A DNA stretch of 13,362 nt. Source: Fidelibacterota bacterium UBA2986. GTDB taxonomy: Bacteria; Fidelibacterota; Marinisomatia; Marinisomatales; AB-629-J13. Shown here piece after piece: positions 6,840 to 13,362 of the stretch. Where the stretch lies: contig DEAI01000016.1 in the NCBI GenBank assembly GCA_002346675.1, positions 120,146 through 133,507 of the forward strand. Reading direction: 5' to 3'. The notes under the pieces were generated by a model. The model saw only the letters and a program-made list of their open reading frames with translations. It was not told the origin of the DNA and ran no database searches. A program made the translations under genes and the position numbers. Every line of letters begins with the position of its first letter. The first letter of the stretch is position 1.

Positions 6840-8615
6840 ATGCAAAACAATTACCTCTATATAGTAAATATTCTTGGATTATTTCTTTTCGGTGGTTGTA
6901 CTAGCTTTTTATCATTACAGAAATTTGATCCATTATATAATCATGTTAAATATCTTGCCTCAGATGATTTAAAAGGTAGATACCCTGGTACTAATGGTGG
7001 ATATTTGGCAGCAGATTATATTAGAAATGAATTTAGAAGAACTAATCTTACCCTTTTAGGTGAGGATGGTTTTCAATATTTTGATATTGTTTCTAAAGCA
7101 GAAATTGGTGAGTCAAACAAATTAGTTTTTAATAACAAAAATTATTTACCGGGTATAGATTTTATTCCATTATCTTTTGGTAAAAACATGTCATTATCAA
7201 CTCAATTATTTTTTTCGGGTTATGGATTTTCAATAGCCAATGATAGTTTAGATTGGGACGATTATAAAAACTATGATATTTCTCATAAATGGGTCATGAT
7301 TTTAAGAGGTTCGCCTGATGGTGAGAACCCTCACGGTCAATATTCAGAATTTAGTTCACTTCGCAAAAAGGCTTTAATTGCAAAAGATAATTTTGCGGCC
7401 GGTGTCATTTTTGTTTCAGGGGAAAAATTTAATAAAGAGGATGATTTAATTAAATTATCCTATGATCAAAGTCAGCAAGATATTGGAATTCCAATTATAC
7501 ATATAAAAAGATCACTTGCTAATGAAATATTAAAAGGGAATAATACTTCTATAGAATTGCTTGAAAACAGTATCAATGGAACTTTAGAAAATTCTATCAA
7601 CTTTTTTATTGAAGATTCTATATCAGTTAATACAGATATTATTTACAAGAAAGCTAAAACCCAAAATGTAGTGGGATTATTAAAAGGTAATGACTTGAAT
7701 TTTAAAGATGAATATATTGTAATAGGGGCTCATTATGATCATCTTGGATACGGTGGAGATAAATCTGGTTCGAGAAGACCCTATCTTAATGCTATTCACA
7801 ATGGTGCAGATGATAATGCTTCTGGGGTTTCTTTATTAATTGAATTAGCCAAGTTATTAAAAAATTCAAAAACGAATAAAAGATCAATTTTATTTATTGC
7901 TTTTGGAGCAGAAGAAATGGGCTTGATTGGCTCTAAGTATTTTGTAAACAGTAAATTAATTCCAAATGAAACTATTCAAATAATGATCAATATGGATATG
8001 GTAGGAAAATTAAATGAAGAAAAAATATTGAATGTTAGTGGAACAAGAACAGGAATTGGTTTAGAAAAACAACTAAATCAAACATTCAATTCATTCGGTA
8101 TTAAAACAACCTTTAATTCCCAAGGGTATGGACCTTCTGATCACGCTAGTTTCTATGTTAATGATGTACCGGTTTTATTCTTTTTTACTGGTGCTCATTC
8201 AGATTATCATACACCAGCAGATGATTATGAAAAATTAAATTATAACGGGATGAAGATTATTCAAAATTCACTTTTTTCTCTGATAAATACTTTTGATAAA
8301 TCGGGTAAAATTATTTTTCAAGAATCAGGTCCAAAAGAGCAGAACAGACCAACTCGTTTTAAAGTTACATTGGGTATAATGCCTGATTATGTTTTTAAGG
8401 ATATTAAGGGTTTAAGAATTGATGCCGTGATTCCTGATAAACCAGCATATAATGCAGGAATAATTGATGGAGATATAGTCGTTAAAATGGCTAATAAACC
8501 TGTTAATGATATATATGAATATATGCATAGATTAAGTGAATTTAATTCAGGTGACACAATTGATGTAACTGTAGTCAGAGATGGTGTTGAATTAGTTTAT
8601 AAAGTTACATTTTAA
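6840..8615 (+). CDS. Lipoprotein M28-family metallopeptidase with PA-like insert and C-terminal PDZ domain
   Basis: This 591-residue protein is a zinc aminopeptidase-type enzyme anchored by lipid outside the cytoplasm. The lipobox LFGGC places the lipidated residue at Cys20. The segment YLASDDLKGRYPGT (38-51) is the usual start of these M28 enzymes. Residues about 110-240 form a protease-associated (PA)-like insert. The catalytic domain holds the expected two-metal set: His298 (IGAHYDH), Asp325 (GADDNASG), Glu358 as general base and Glu359 as ligand (AFGAEEMG), Asp386 (NMDMVG) and His457 (SDYHTPAD). All are present, so the enzyme should be active. A PDZ domain occupies about 505-591 (LGIMPDY, then AYNAGIIDGDIVVKMANKPV). 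The substrate is unknown; N-terminal peptide trimming is the family role. No Shine-Dalgarno is seen. A TolB-like lipoprotein gene starts three bases after the stop, so the two are probably co-expressed. Confidence 0.94.
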   Translation: MQNNYLYIVNILGLFLFGGCTSFLSLQKFDPLYNHVKYLASDDLKGRYPGTNGGYLAADYIRNEFRRTNLTLLGEDGFQYFDIVSKAEIGESNKLVFNNKNYLPGIDFIPLSFGKNMSLSTQLFFSGYGFSIANDSLDWDDYKNYDISHKWVMILRGSPDGENPHGQYSEFSSLRKKALIAKDNFAAGVIFVSGEKFNKEDDLIKLSYDQSQQDIGIPIIHIKRSLANEILKGNNTSIELLENSINGTLENSINFFIEDSISVNTDIIYKKAKTQNVVGLLKGNDLNFKDEYIVIGAHYDHLGYGGDKSGSRRPYLNAIHNGADDNASGVSLLIELAKLLKNSKTNKRSILFIAFGAEEMGLIGSKYFVNSKLIPNETIQIMINMDMVGKLNEEKILNVSGTRTGIGLEKQLNQTFNSFGIKTTFNSQGYGPSDHASFYVNDVPVLFFFTGAHSDYHTPADDYEKLNYNGMKIIQNSLFSLINTFDKSGKIIFQESGPKEQNRPTRFKVTLGIMPDYVFKDIKGLRIDAVIPDKPAYNAGIIDGDIVVKMANKPVNDIYEYMHRLSEFNSGDTIDVTVVRDGVELVYKVTF

Positions 8616-8618
8616 AAA

Positions 8619-9707
8619 ATGATAAATATACTTTTTAAAAGCGTGATCATTTTTATATGGGTTGTTATCTCTGGTTGTAATCAAATAAAAATAAAAAATA
8701 ATTATAGTAATAAATCATTTTGCTTAACTCACACAAAACAGTTAACATTCACCGGAGATAATGGAGAAGCTTATTTTTCAACTAATGATGAAAGATTAGT
8801 TTTTCAATCAAGAAGAGATGGTAATCAGTGCGATAAGATCTATACCATGTCAGCTGAAGGTGAAAATATCCAAATGCTCCCTTATACAAAAGGTGCTTTT
8901 ACCTGCTCATATTTTTCAATTAATGATCAATATATTTTCTTTTCTTCAACCATGCAAGATGGTCCGGAATGTCCTGAGGTTTATAAGGATCCAGATTCTA
9001 GGAAATATATCTGGCCTTTAAGAAATTTTGATATTTATAGAATATCGAAAGATAACAAAATTAAAAACTTGACTCTCTCCAATGGATATGATGCAGAGGC
9101 AACCGTACATCCTGTTGAAAATAAAATTATTTTTACTTCTTTAAGAAATGGTGATATAGATTTGTATGAAATGGATTATGATGGAGGTGACTTAAAAAGG
9201 ATTACAAAAGAATTTGGATATGATGGAGGTGCATTTTACTCACCAAATGGAGAAAAAATTGTATGGAGAGGTTGGCATCCTGATACTGAAGAAGAAAGAA
9301 TGCAATGGATAAAAAATATGAACAATAATTATATTGAATCAGTTCCCCTAGATATTTTTATTGCTAATAGAGATGGCAGTAATAGAAAACGTTTAACCAA
9401 TAATGGTGCAACCAATTGGTCACCATCTTGGCATCCTAGCGGTAAATATATTGTATTTTCTTCGAATATGGATAATTGGTTAGAAGAGCATAATTCCTAT
9501 GGACCTAATTTTGAATTATACCTCATGGAAATAGAAACTGGAGAATTACATAGATTAACATCTAATAATACATTTGACTCATTTCCTGTTTTTTCTAAAA
9601 ATGGACGAAAACTAGTTTATTCATCAAACAGAAATGCAGATAATCCTAGGCAAACTAATATTTTTATCTCTGAATTACATTATACAACCAATTTATTATC
9701 TTATTAA
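8619..9707 (+). CDS. Lipoprotein TolB-like beta-propeller (PD40/WD40-like repeats)
   Basis: The protein has 362 residues. A hydrophobic signal ends in the lipobox VISGC with Cys20, so it is predicted to be membrane-anchored outside the cytoplasm. The rest is built of PD40-type propeller blades. Clear repeats include IIFTSLRNGDIDLYEMDYDG with KRIT, then AFYSPNGEKIVWRG, IFIANRDGSNRKRLT, WSPSWHPSGKYIVFSSN, and FPVFSKNGRKLVYSSNRN. About six blades can be made out. Proteins of this kind resemble the TolB propeller but lack its N-terminal domain, and they usually serve as binding scaffolds rather than enzymes. Several Cys residues beyond Cys20 (in FCLT, NQCDK, FTCSY, GPECPE) could form disulfides. 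The gene lies three bases after the M28 peptidase, which suggests the two lipoproteins work together, for example in substrate capture and cleavage. That pairing is an inference. No terminator is seen downstream. Confidence 0.9.
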   Translation: MINILFKSVIIFIWVVISGCNQIKIKNNYSNKSFCLTHTKQLTFTGDNGEAYFSTNDERLVFQSRRDGNQCDKIYTMSAEGENIQMLPYTKGAFTCSYFSINDQYIFFSSTMQDGPECPEVYKDPDSRKYIWPLRNFDIYRISKDNKIKNLTLSNGYDAEATVHPVENKIIFTSLRNGDIDLYEMDYDGGDLKRITKEFGYDGGAFYSPNGEKIVWRGWHPDTEEERMQWIKNMNNNYIESVPLDIFIANRDGSNRKRLTNNGATNWSPSWHPSGKYIVFSSNMDNWLEEHNSYGPNFELYLMEIETGELHRLTSNNTFDSFPVFSKNGRKLVYSSNRNADNPRQTNIFISELHYTTNLLSY

Positions 9708-9739
9708 TAAAAATTTCTCTTACAGAAGACAGGGATATG

Positions 9740-10016
9740 ATGTCAGTTCTACTATTTCTAATTTATGTTACAAACATACAAGACCCAAATAATACAATAC
9801 AGTCTGTCACAATCTGTGGATATAATGTATTATACTATTAACCAGAATCACTTAATTCGGGGGAAGGATTTTGGATTAGAGCAAATGCTGATAGAGGGAT
9901 TACCTTGGTAAGTTCTGGGGGATAATATTAACTATCCTTTAAGTGCTAGCGTATATCTCTACCAGATACAGGCTAGTGAATTTGTGCAGACCAAGAAGAT
10001 GGTGTTTTTAGAGTAG
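9740..10016 (+). pseudogene. Decayed C-terminus of a secreted protein with a FlgD-like / type IX-style sorting domain
   Basis: No intact gene is present, but protein-like fragments remain. Frame at 9842-9922 reads PESLNSGEGFWIRANADRG and then ITLVSSGG before a stop. The GxGxWIRANxDG-ITL pattern is common just before the sorting domain of large secreted FCB-group proteins. After a frame change, 9936-10013 reads PLSASVYLYQIQASEF followed by VQTKKMVFLE and a TAG at 10014. This is the typical end of the FlgD-like C-terminal signal, usually of the form SGVYxYxLxAGxFxQTKKMxLLK. The 60-80 residues normally between these parts are missing, which implies a deletion. An in-frame ATG at 9740 opens 33 residues that end at a TAA (9839) directly ahead of the first fragment; whether that stretch belongs to the old gene is unclear. 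The remnant shows that the ancestor encoded an exported protein with this sorting signal. Confidence 0.65.
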
Positions 10017-10088
10017 TATCTCTAAAAAAAATGGGGATAGGATAAATTGAAGAGATTTTTGTTTGTAGAATAAAGTATAGATCCAGAT

Positions 10089-10485
10089 ATGAAATGGATT
10101 ACAAAATGCTTTAAAAATATGCCATTTTTAATGGTAGAGCGAGCAGAATTGAATGTCCCTATATTTTTTTGTTACTTTTGTACGTGTTTTCTTCCTTTCC
10201 ATTGATTTGTGGATGGATTGGGAATTACCAAAAATATGCGGGATACCATTTTCAATAGATTGGATCGATAGAATACCATTGTTACCTTTATTTGAAACTT
10301 CTCGTTTATTAACTGCGCTTCCTGCATTTGAATTTGTAGTTAGAAGATTAAATGATTTAAATAAAACGGGATGGTGAATTTTGTTGATATTTACAGGTAT
10401 TGGAATCATACCAATTGTTTATTGGTGCTGTTCTATAAACGGTGATGAAGATGATTATCAATATGGCTTAAGTTTTGCCAGATAG
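10089..10485 (+). pseudogene. DUF805 membrane protein, disrupted by frame changes and a nonsense codon
   Basis: Joined fragments rebuild a DUF805 protein (E. coli YhaH/YhaI type, small inner-membrane proteins of unknown function). ATG 10089 gives MKWITKCFKN. From 10118, in another frame, YAIFNGRASRIE corresponds to the family's YxxFxGRAxRxEYW. From 10153, in the third frame, MSLYFFVTFVRVFFLSIDLW begins the first membrane segment and runs on to FVVRRLNDLNKTGW. The next codon is TGA (10375-10377), where the family motif RRLHDxxxSGWW has its second Trp. The same frame then continues ILLIFTGIGIIPIVYWC and GDEDDYQYG to a TAG at 10483, which is the normal end of the family. So there are at least two frame changes (around 10118 and 10151) and one stop. 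TGA is a normal stop elsewhere in this window, so recoding is unlikely. Sequencing error is possible for single lesions, but less so for three. Confidence 0.8.
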
Positions 10486-10495
10486 CAGTTTTTTT

Positions 10496-10517
10496 CTTTT
10501 TACATCTTTGTAAAAAG
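10496..10517. other. Perfect 8-base hairpin after the DUF805 remnant
   Basis: CTTTTTAC (10496-10503) and GTAAAAAG (10510-10517) form an 8-base perfect stem with a 6-base loop, 11 bases after the DUF805 stop. It is preceded, not followed, by a T run on the plus strand, and the minus strand gives an A run, so it is not a standard intrinsic terminator in either direction. It may be a remnant or a processing structure. Confidence 0.35.
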
Positions 10518-10637
10518 GGGCTATGTAATAAATGAGACCACCCAAAAACATAAAACAGGAACCTTTTTAATCTGCAAGTGTAAAATACTTAATTTTTGCC
10601 TTCTGGTTTATATATTAAATTTTAATTTAGAAATTAT

Positions 10638-10642
10638 AGGAG
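10638..10642 (+). promoter_or_regulatory. Ribosome binding site AGGAG that sets the htpG TTG start
   Basis: AGGAG lies six bases before the TTG at 10649, an ideal distance. It is one of the few strong Shine-Dalgarno sites in this window; most genes here have none. It supports TTG as the real start although the codon is rare, and the protein then begins exactly where HtpG proteins normally begin. Confidence 0.8.
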
Positions 10643-10648
10643 TCACAA

Positions 10649-12514
10649 TTGTCACAGCAAACTTTCCAAACTGAGGTCAGTCAGTTATTACATTTAATTA
10701 TACATTCTCTCTATTCACAAAAAGAAATTTTTCTGCGAGAACTTATTTCAAACTCTTCAGACGCACTTGATAAACTCAAGTATCTAACTCTGACACAAGA
10801 TGAGTTCAAGCCATTAAAGTTTGAACCAAAAATAAATCTATATTTTGAAGAGGGAGATAATCCAATCCTTACCATCAAGGACACAGGTATTGGAATGGGA
10901 AAAAAGGATCTAAAGGATAATCTGGGTACTATCGCGAGATCTGGTACAAAAAACTTTCTTTCTAAAATGTCCGGAGATGCAAAAAAAGACTCCAATTTAA
11001 TTGGACAGTTCGGTGTAGGATTTTACTCATGTTTCATGGTCGCAAGCAAAGTCGAAGTCATTAGTAAAAAAGCAGGACAAAAACAGGGCCACAGATGGGT
11101 AAGTGATGGGAAATCTGGTTATGAGATTTTTACAGATAAAACAGAAGAAGTAGGGACCACGATCATCCTTCACCTCAATGATGAAGGAAAAGAGTTTGCA
11201 AGCAGATGGAAAATACAGAGTACCGTAAAAAAATACTCTGATCATATAGACTTTCCGATTTTTCTGTCTTATGAAGAAACAGAGTATGATGATGAAGGAA
11301 AAGAAAAAGGAAAAACGTCTAAAACCGATCAGGTAAATGATGCAACTGCATTTTGGAAAAGACCAAAAAATGAGCTCAAGGAAAAAGACTACAATGAGTT
11401 TTATAAAACGCTATCTTATGATGGAGATGACCCTCTGGACTGGATTCACAGTACAGCAGAGGGAATACTAGAGTTTACAATTCTCTTTTACATTCCGAAA
11501 AAAGCCCCTTCAGATATATATCGTGCTGACTACCAGCCAGGTGTAAAGTTATATGTAAACCGCGTGTTTATTACTGACGATGATAAAGAATTACTGCCAA
11601 CCTGGCTTCGCTTTGTGAGAGGAGTTATTGACTCCTCAGATTTACCACTAAATGTGAGCAGGGAAATACTTCAGCAGAACCGTATAATGGCAAAGATCAG
11701 GTCAAACTCTGTAAAAAAGGTTCTCGATAAAATTAAAAGCATATCCAAAAATAAAGAAAAATATGAAGGATTCTACAATGAGTTTGGAAGGTTAATTAAG
11801 GAGGGAGTATACCAAGATTTTGAGCACAAAGAAGCGTTGACTGATCTCTTAAGATTTAAATCAACCAAAGAAGATGGTTATGTTTCCCTTCAAGATTATG
11901 TAGACCGTATGGACAGTGATCAAAAATCAATCTACTATATTACAGGAACAAATGAGTCAGCACTGCGTGAGTCTCCACTTTTAGAAATGTATAGAGATAA
12001 AGGCATAGAGGTTCTGGTCCTTGATGATGAGATTGACGAAATAATTATGCCATCAATCCCAACATATAAAGAAAAGGATCTCAAATCAGTGAACCGTAGT
12101 GGGGCAGCAGACGAACTAAAAAAGGAATCAGATAAAGATAAAGAAAAAGAGGTAAAACCTCTGATAAAAAAGATAAAATCTGTCCTTGGTGATAATATTA
12201 AAGATGTCAGAGCATCTAATAGGTTGAGTAACTCACCTTCTTGTATTGTTGCAGATGAAAACGACCCAACTGCTCAGATGCAGGAGATTCTAAAAGCGAC
12301 CGGCCAGACTGGCATGCCAGAGGTAAAGCCGATTCTTGAAATTAATCCAGATCATGAGATTGTCAAAAAACTTATTCCCATGCGTAAGGGGAAATCTTTT
12401 GATGATATTGTATTACTGCTTTACGAACAGGCTCTCTTGCAAGGAGGTGTAAAACTGGACAATCCAGCTGGCTTTGTAAAAAGACTTAATAAACTTATGG
12501 AAAAAGCACTCTAA
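10649..12514 (+). CDS. htpG: Molecular chaperone HtpG (bacterial Hsp90)
   Basis: This 621-residue ATP-dependent cytosolic chaperone acts as a dimer on near-native client proteins; the length is normal. The start codon is TTG with AGGAG six bases upstream. The N-terminal GHKL ATPase domain shows EIFLRELISNSSDALDKL (26-43, with the ATP/Mg residue Asn35), DTGIGM (78-83, adenine-contacting Asp78), GTIARSGTKNF (93-103, lid), and IGQFGVGFYS (118-127). The middle domain has RVFITDD and LPTWLRFVRGVIDSSDLPLN followed by SREILQQN, which includes the arginine that contacts ATP phosphate. A charged linker (EYDDEGKEKGKTSKTD) precedes it. The C-terminal dimerisation domain follows, after the Lys/Asp-rich stretch KKESDKDKEKEVK. 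No CIRCE operator or other known heat-shock site was seen upstream. Base composition is visibly less AT-rich than in the first 2 kb. The stop overlaps that of the convergent methyltransferase by four bases. Confidence 0.97.
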   Translation: MSQQTFQTEVSQLLHLIIHSLYSQKEIFLRELISNSSDALDKLKYLTLTQDEFKPLKFEPKINLYFEEGDNPILTIKDTGIGMGKKDLKDNLGTIARSGTKNFLSKMSGDAKKDSNLIGQFGVGFYSCFMVASKVEVISKKAGQKQGHRWVSDGKSGYEIFTDKTEEVGTTIILHLNDEGKEFASRWKIQSTVKKYSDHIDFPIFLSYEETEYDDEGKEKGKTSKTDQVNDATAFWKRPKNELKEKDYNEFYKTLSYDGDDPLDWIHSTAEGILEFTILFYIPKKAPSDIYRADYQPGVKLYVNRVFITDDDKELLPTWLRFVRGVIDSSDLPLNVSREILQQNRIMAKIRSNSVKKVLDKIKSISKNKEKYEGFYNEFGRLIKEGVYQDFEHKEALTDLLRFKSTKEDGYVSLQDYVDRMDSDQKSIYYITGTNESALRESPLLEMYRDKGIEVLVLDDEIDEIIMPSIPTYKEKDLKSVNRSGAADELKKESDKDKEKEVKPLIKKIKSVLGDNIKDVRASNRLSNSPSCIVADENDPTAQMQEILKATGQTGMPEVKPILEINPDHEIVKKLIPMRKGKSFDDIVLLLYEQALLQGGVKLDNPAGFVKRLNKLMEKAL

Positions 12515-13131
12515 TCTAAAAGATCACCGGATACAACCAAAGTACCGGGGAAATCTTTTGATGCATTAGCCTTCCAGCTTTTACAGTTTGAAAGACCTGA
12601 CTTCAAAAAAATATCAAGCCAGTCCTGCTCACTTAATAGGCTCATGTGAACATTAAGATCTTTTGACCAACTGTAGCTATCTGGATTTCCAATGTAGTGA
12701 TCAAGTCCGATAACTAGCTTTCCATTAAATTTTAGCCAATTATTTACTATATGGTCTGTAAGGTATTGAGGATCTTTAAAATAATAAAACACCTCCATAC
12801 TGTGTACAATATCAGCTTTTTGATCTGGAGTCCAGGATAGAAGATCATCAAGATAATACTCCCCATCAGGATCCACATTTTTTGCATTATCAATCATCGA
12901 CCTCGCACCATCAACTCCTATTGCCATACTGCAGTAAGGTATTGAACGAACTTTGCGAACAACCCAGCCATTACCACAACCTGCATCAATAAATGTAAAT
13001 GAAGTTTTATGATATTTTAGGATGTTATCCAAAATCTCACTGACCGCTGGGTCATGAGAATCTGCCATCCCCTGATCTCTACCCACTTTGGCCCAATTGC
13101 TAAAAAGATCAGTGGCTGTATTTTGCCTCAA
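12511..13131 (-). CDS. Class I SAM-dependent methyltransferase
   Basis: The 206-residue protein has a Rossmann-like methyltransferase fold. Motif I FIDAGCGNG (47-55) binds SAM, and IGVDGARSMI (71-80) carries the acidic residue for the SAM ribose (Asp74). DDLLSW (95-100) is the adenine-side motif, and ADIVHSMEVFYYFKDP (106-121) is motif IV. The later part (LKFNGKLVIGLDHYIGNP) fits the strand after motif V. The acceptor is not evident; the short C-terminal region without extra domains suggests a small-molecule or cofactor substrate. The start is most likely TTG at 13131, because no ATG occurs before the upstream in-frame stop, and the residues after it (LFSNWAKVGRDQGMADSHDP) look like a conserved family N-terminus. 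An ATG at 13068 (residue 22) would remove part of it. No Shine-Dalgarno precedes the TTG. A strong hairpin lies 23-61 bases upstream. Confidence 0.85.
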   Translation of the reverse strand: MRQNTATDLFSNWAKVGRDQGMADSHDPAVSEILDNILKYHKTSFTFIDAGCGNGWVVRKVRSIPYCSMAIGVDGARSMIDNAKNVDPDGEYYLDDLLSWTPDQKADIVHSMEVFYYFKDPQYLTDHIVNNWLKFNGKLVIGLDHYIGNPDSYSWSKDLNVHMSLLSEQDWLDIFLKSGLSNCKSWKANASKDFPGTLVVSGDLLD

Positions 13132-13153
13132 GGGATGGAGAAATTAAATTAGT

Positions 13154-13192
13154 AAAAAAGTTTAAATGACAAGTATCCATACCATTTAAACT
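13154..13192 (-). terminator. Hairpin plus T run on the minus strand (terminator or attenuator)
   Basis: On the minus strand, AGTTTAAATG (13192-13183) pairs perfectly with CATTTAAACT (13168-13159) across a 14-base loop that can partly pair inside (ATAC/GTAT). A run of T follows at once (six in all, 13159-13154). This has the shape of an intrinsic terminator, although the stem has only two G-C pairs. It lies downstream of tRNA-Phe and only about 22 bases before the methyltransferase start, so it may end the tRNA transcript or act as an attenuator in the methyltransferase leader. Confidence 0.5.
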
Positions 13193-13215
13193 AAGTTTCT
13201 CTTTGGTTTCATTTC

Positions 13216-13245
13216 ATAATATCTGATATATTGAAAACAAAACAA
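13216..13245 (-). promoter_or_regulatory. Possible sigma70-type promoter for the methyltransferase
   Basis: Read on the minus strand, TTGTTT (13245-13240) and TATTAT (13221-13216) are separated by 18 bases. The -10 matches the consensus in five of six positions and the -35 in three. A start near 13209 would give a leader of roughly 80 bases containing the hairpin at 13154-13192. The assignment is weak in such AT-rich DNA. Confidence 0.3.
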
Positions 13246-13306
13246 GGCTTCAGGACGAAATTTTGTATTTTGTTATCTCTCATCGTGAAACCTTATCATT
13301 TGATTG

Positions 13307-13362
<56 letters not shown>

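Noticed and set aside
9740..9841. A 33-codon frame beginning MSVLLFLIYV as a small membrane peptide
   Set aside because: It has no ribosome binding site and runs in the same frame straight into the sorting-domain relic, so it is more likely part of the decayed gene.
10018..10060. ATCTCT and AGAGAT pairing with a following T run as a terminator after the sorting-domain relic
   Set aside because: The stem is six bases with a 27-base loop, which is too weak.
10375..10377. TGA read as tryptophan (recoding), since it falls on a conserved Trp
   Set aside because: TGA ends the first gene and hemH normally, and the DUF805 remnant has two further frame changes, so decay explains it better.
10128..10409. 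Open frame on the minus strand of about 93 codons in the gap before htpG
   Set aside because: It mirrors the DUF805 remnant, whose plus-strand reading has clear family motifs; the minus-strand protein has none.
10569..10648. CIRCE or other heat-shock operator before htpG
   Set aside because: No TTAGCACTC/GAGTGCTAA-type inverted repeat is present and no convincing -35/-10 pair could be placed.

Overview
The window is AT-rich bacterial DNA that looks chromosomal. The gene content points to a Gram-negative bacterium of the FCB group: a TonB-dependent receptor with an N-terminal carboxypeptidase-regulatory-like domain, several lipoproteins with clear lipoboxes, an M28 peptidase paired with a TolB-like propeller, and the decayed C-terminus of a secreted protein with a FlgD-like/type IX-style sorting signal. 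A Marinimicrobia (SAR406)-like lineage would fit, but that is an inference from style and not a phylogenetic result. TGA is used as an ordinary stop codon (positions 673-675 and the hemH stop).

Layout. (1) 1-2002, plus strand, very AT-rich: the C-terminal part of a polytopic membrane protein, probably of the GT-C glycosyltransferase type, followed one base later by an FAD-dependent oxidoreductase related to UDP-galactopyranose mutase and protoporphyrinogen oxidase. This resembles the edge of a cell-surface glycan locus. (2) 2003-2995, minus strand: ferrochelatase (hemH), which abuts the oxidoreductase stop with no base between them. (3) 2996-3184: a divergent control region with two inverted repeats. 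(4) 3185-6776, plus strand: a compact four-gene unit of TetR regulator, TonB-dependent receptor, small lipoprotein and DUF454 (YbaN-like) membrane protein, with gaps of 3 to 11 bases. Beside hemH it reads as a candidate self-regulated heme, porphyrin or iron uptake unit. The substrate is inferred. (5) 6840-9707, plus strand: a lipoprotein M28 metallopeptidase with a C-terminal PDZ domain, and a lipoprotein TolB-like beta-propeller starting three bases after it. (6) 9708-10648: about 940 bases without an intact gene. It holds two decayed genes, the tail of a secreted protein with a sorting domain and a DUF805 membrane protein with two frame changes and a stop codon in its hallmark motif. (7) 10649-12514, plus strand: htpG (Hsp90) with a TTG start and a good ribosome binding site. 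(8) 12511-13131, minus strand: a SAM-dependent methyltransferase, also apparently starting with TTG, whose stop codon overlaps that of htpG. (9) 13132-13306: a control region with a strong hairpin followed by a T run on the minus strand. (10) 13307-13362, minus strand: the 3' three quarters of a tRNA-Phe(GAA), cut by the window end.

No CRISPR array, insertion sequence, phage gene or recognised defence system was seen. The points most worth following are the putative TetR-controlled uptake unit with its unstudied lipoprotein, the pseudogene stretch, and the hairpin leader before the methyltransferase.
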